Part shown: positions 20,146-21,728 of the stretch, in pieces
Position numbering within the stretch: position 1 is the first letter of the stretch
How the letters are laid out: each line of letters begins with the position of its first letter
Virus record (IMG/VR): IMGVR_UViG_3300025767_000147
Location: 1 to 21,728 of that record
Origin: a virus
Length of the DNA: 21,728 bases
Strand: one strand, 5' to 3'
Notes under the pieces: model-generated
The model's database searches: none
Told to the model about the DNA's origin: nothing
The model's input: only the letters and a program-made list of their open reading frames with translations
Program-made: the position numbers and the translations under genes

Positions 20146-21207
20146 ATGAAAGTTGCTATATTGAATGATACGCATTGTGGCGTAAGAAACTCGTCTGATA
20201 TATTTTTAAACTATCAGGAGCGTTTTTATGAAGAGATCTTTTTTCCATACCTAAAAGAGCATGGTATTACAAACATTTTACATTTAGGAGATTATTATGA
20301 GCATCGCAAGTTTGTTAACTTCAAGGCGCTTAATGCTAATCGTAAACACTTTCTTGAGCCTATGCGTGATCTTGGTATTACAATGGATATTATTCCTGGC
20401 AACCACGATGTATATTTCAAGAATACAAACGAATTATGCTCACTCAAAGAACTACTTGGCTACTTCACATCCAACGTTAATATTATAATGAAACCTACCG
20501 TCTTAGATTATGATGGTTTAAAGGTTGGTGTATTACCTTGGATTAATAGCGCAAACTATGAAGAATATACTAAATGGGCTATGACATGTAATGCATCTAT
20601 TCTTGGAGCTCATCTTGAGTTAAAAGGATTTGAGCTTATGGCTGGTATAACTAATCCTCATGGTATGAACGCTGATATCTTTTCTAGATTCGAAAGTGTA
20701 TTAACTGGTCATTTTCACACAAAATCTAGTCAAGGAAATGTTCATTATCTTGGTAATCAGATGGAGTTTACTTGGTCTGATTGTGATGATCCTAAGTACT
20801 TCCACATCTTAGATACTGAGACTCGTGAAGTTACACCAGTACGTAATCCCATTACTATGTTTAAAAAGATAGTATACGATGATGCTAAAACTGATTATAA
20901 TACTATTGATGTTTCAGAGTTTGAACATAAATTTATTAAGCTTATCGTTGTAAACAAAACTGATCTTTATATGTTTGATCGTTTTGTTGATAAATTACAA
21001 AGCATTGAAACGTATGAACTTAAAATCGCTGAAACCTTTGAGGAGTATCTTGGTGACAGCGTGGAAGATGAAAAGGTATCATTAGAAGATACTGGAGTCT
21101 TACTTGATACTTATGTCGACGCAGTTGAAACTGATTTGGATAAAGACCACATCAAAGTCGAATTAAGAAAACTATATACTGAAGCACAGAATCTCGAGGT
21201 CGTATGA
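20146..21207 (+). CDS. 47: Recombination nuclease subunit gp47 (Mre11/SbcD-like)
   Basis: Metallophosphoesterase of the Mre11/SbcD family, 353 residues (T4: 339). With gp46 it resects DNA ends for recombination-dependent replication. Metal-binding motifs in order: NDTHCG (Asp8, His10), LGDYYEHR (Asp49), GNHD (Asn86, His87), GAHLEL (His156) and GHFH (His189, His191). All are present, so it should be active. The acidic C-terminal third probably carries the gp46 contact. The ATG follows gene 55 by two bases and its stop overlaps the gene 46 start (ATGA), so 55-47-46 form one coupled unit. Confidence 0.95.
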   Translation: MKVAILNDTHCGVRNSSDIFLNYQERFYEEIFFPYLKEHGITNILHLGDYYEHRKFVNFKALNANRKHFLEPMRDLGITMDIIPGNHDVYFKNTNELCSLKELLGYFTSNVNIIMKPTVLDYDGLKVGVLPWINSANYEEYTKWAMTCNASILGAHLELKGFELMAGITNPHGMNADIFSRFESVLTGHFHTKSSQGNVHYLGNQMEFTWSDCDDPKYFHILDTETREVTPVRNPITMFKKIVYDDAKTDYNTIDVSEFEHKFIKLIVVNKTDLYMFDRFVDKLQSIETYELKIAETFEEYLGDSVEDEKVSLEDTGVLLDTYVDAVETDLDKDHIKVELRKLYTEAQNLEVV

Positions 21208-21728
21208 TACATTTTAAAAGCGTCAGTTGGAAGAATTTTCTTTCGACTGGCAATGATACAATTAAAGTACAGCTAGATAAAACAGCATCAACATTGGTGG
21301 TAGGTTCAAATGGCGCTGGTAAATCCACAATGCTGGACGCTCTTTCATTTGGTCTATTTGGTAAGCCTCATAGAGATATTAAAAAAGATCAGTTAGTTAA
21401 TAGTATCAATAAGAAAGGTACTATTGTTGAAGTTGAGTTTAATGTTGGTAATTCTGAGTTTAGAATTCATAGAACTATTAAACCTGGTAAATTCGAAATA
21501 TGGCAAAATGGTAATCAGATAAATCAAGCTTCTAATGCTCGTGATTTTCAAAAGTACTTAGAACAAAATATACTTAAGCTAAATCATAAATCGTTTCATC
21601 AGGTTGTTGTATTGGGTAGTAGTTCTTTTATTCCATTCATGCAATTACAGGTTGGTCAGCGTAGAGAAGTTATTGAAGATCTATTAGACATTAATATTTT
21701 TAGTAAAATGAATTCATTATTGAAAGAA
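21204..21728 (+). CDS. 46: Recombination nuclease ATPase subunit gp46 (Rad50/SbcC-like), 3' end cut by window
   Basis: The first 175 residues of an SMC/Rad50-type ATPase are visible; T4 gp46 has about 560. Seen: the start MIHFKSVSWKNFLSTGND, the Walker A GSNGAGKST (34-42), LDALSFGLFGKPHRDIKKDQLVN (44-66), and the Q-loop-like region VVLGSSSFIPFMQL (about 138-151), followed by the beginning of the coiled coil. The signature motif and Walker B lie beyond the window. It overlaps gene 47 by four bases (ATGA), which confirms the start. Confidence 0.94.
   Translation, partial: MIHFKSVSWKNFLSTGNDTIKVQLDKTASTLVVGSNGAGKSTMLDALSFGLFGKPHRDIKKDQLVNSINKKGTIVEVEFNVGNSEFRIHRTIKPGKFEIWQNGNQINQASNARDFQKYLEQNILKLNHKSFHQVVVLGSSSFIPFMQLQVGQRREVIEDLLDINIFSKMNSLLKE

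Noticed and set aside
1-21728. tRNA genes, CRISPR arrays, insertion sequences, homing endonucleases, introns
   Set aside because: I looked for them in the gaps and within the genes and saw none. All large genes are continuous with intact motifs.

Overview
The window is an AT-rich stretch of a T4-like myovirus genome. All genes lie on the + strand, tightly packed, and mostly in the order of the T4 structural module: neck 13-14, tail completion 15, terminase 16-17, sheath 18, tube 19, portal 20, prohead 67-21-22, capsid 23. These are followed by uvsY, uvsW, gene 55, 47 and 46. Several traits fit the divergent marine T4-like phages (cyanophage or pelagiphage type) better than coliphage T4. The capsid, portal, sheath and terminase proteins are short. 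No gene 24 paralogue follows gene 23. A tail-tube-like protein sits between gene 23 and uvsY, and uvsY-uvsW-55-47-46 follow directly. A phage lipoprotein with a lipobox implies a Gram-negative host. The exact host cannot be read from the sequence.

Layout. 1-3779 is the C-terminal part of a large tail fibre that ends in a self-cleaving S74 chaperone domain. 3781-4402 holds two small proteins of unknown function. 4421-8894 is neck, tail completion and terminase (13-17). 8990-11202 is sheath and tube. 11269-16110 is portal, a small prohead core protein that is easily missed (12796-12963), prohead protease, scaffold and major capsid protein. A UUCG-loop terminator follows (16131-16156). 16111-16533 carries a structured leader and a small lipoprotein gene. 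16534-19406 holds a tail-tube-fold protein, UvsY, UvsW and a small conserved protein. 19407-19567 is the largest purely regulatory gap. 19568-21728 holds the late sigma factor gp55 and the gp47/gp46 recombination nuclease; gp46 is cut by the window end.

Regulation. Eleven exact copies of the T4-type late promoter element TATAAATA lie within about 100 bases upstream of start codons. The gene 55 sigma factor, which reads such promoters in T4, is encoded in the same window. If transcription starts where it does in T4 (6 bases after the last A), every predicted start is a purine. Two of them (16534 and 19026) fall exactly on the A of an ATG, which predicts leaderless late mRNAs. Gene 55 instead has a good sigma70-type promoter (TTTACA, 17 bases, TATAAT, with TG extension). 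A near mirror copy points the other way 70-100 bases upstream, so antisense transcription into the late genes is possible.

Most of the window is well-known T4-like core. I see no wholly new multi-gene system. The points most worth a second look are the divergent twin promoters, the predicted leaderless late messages, the triple/palindromic late promoter before the sheath gene, and the late lipoprotein with its structured, GGA-rich leader.
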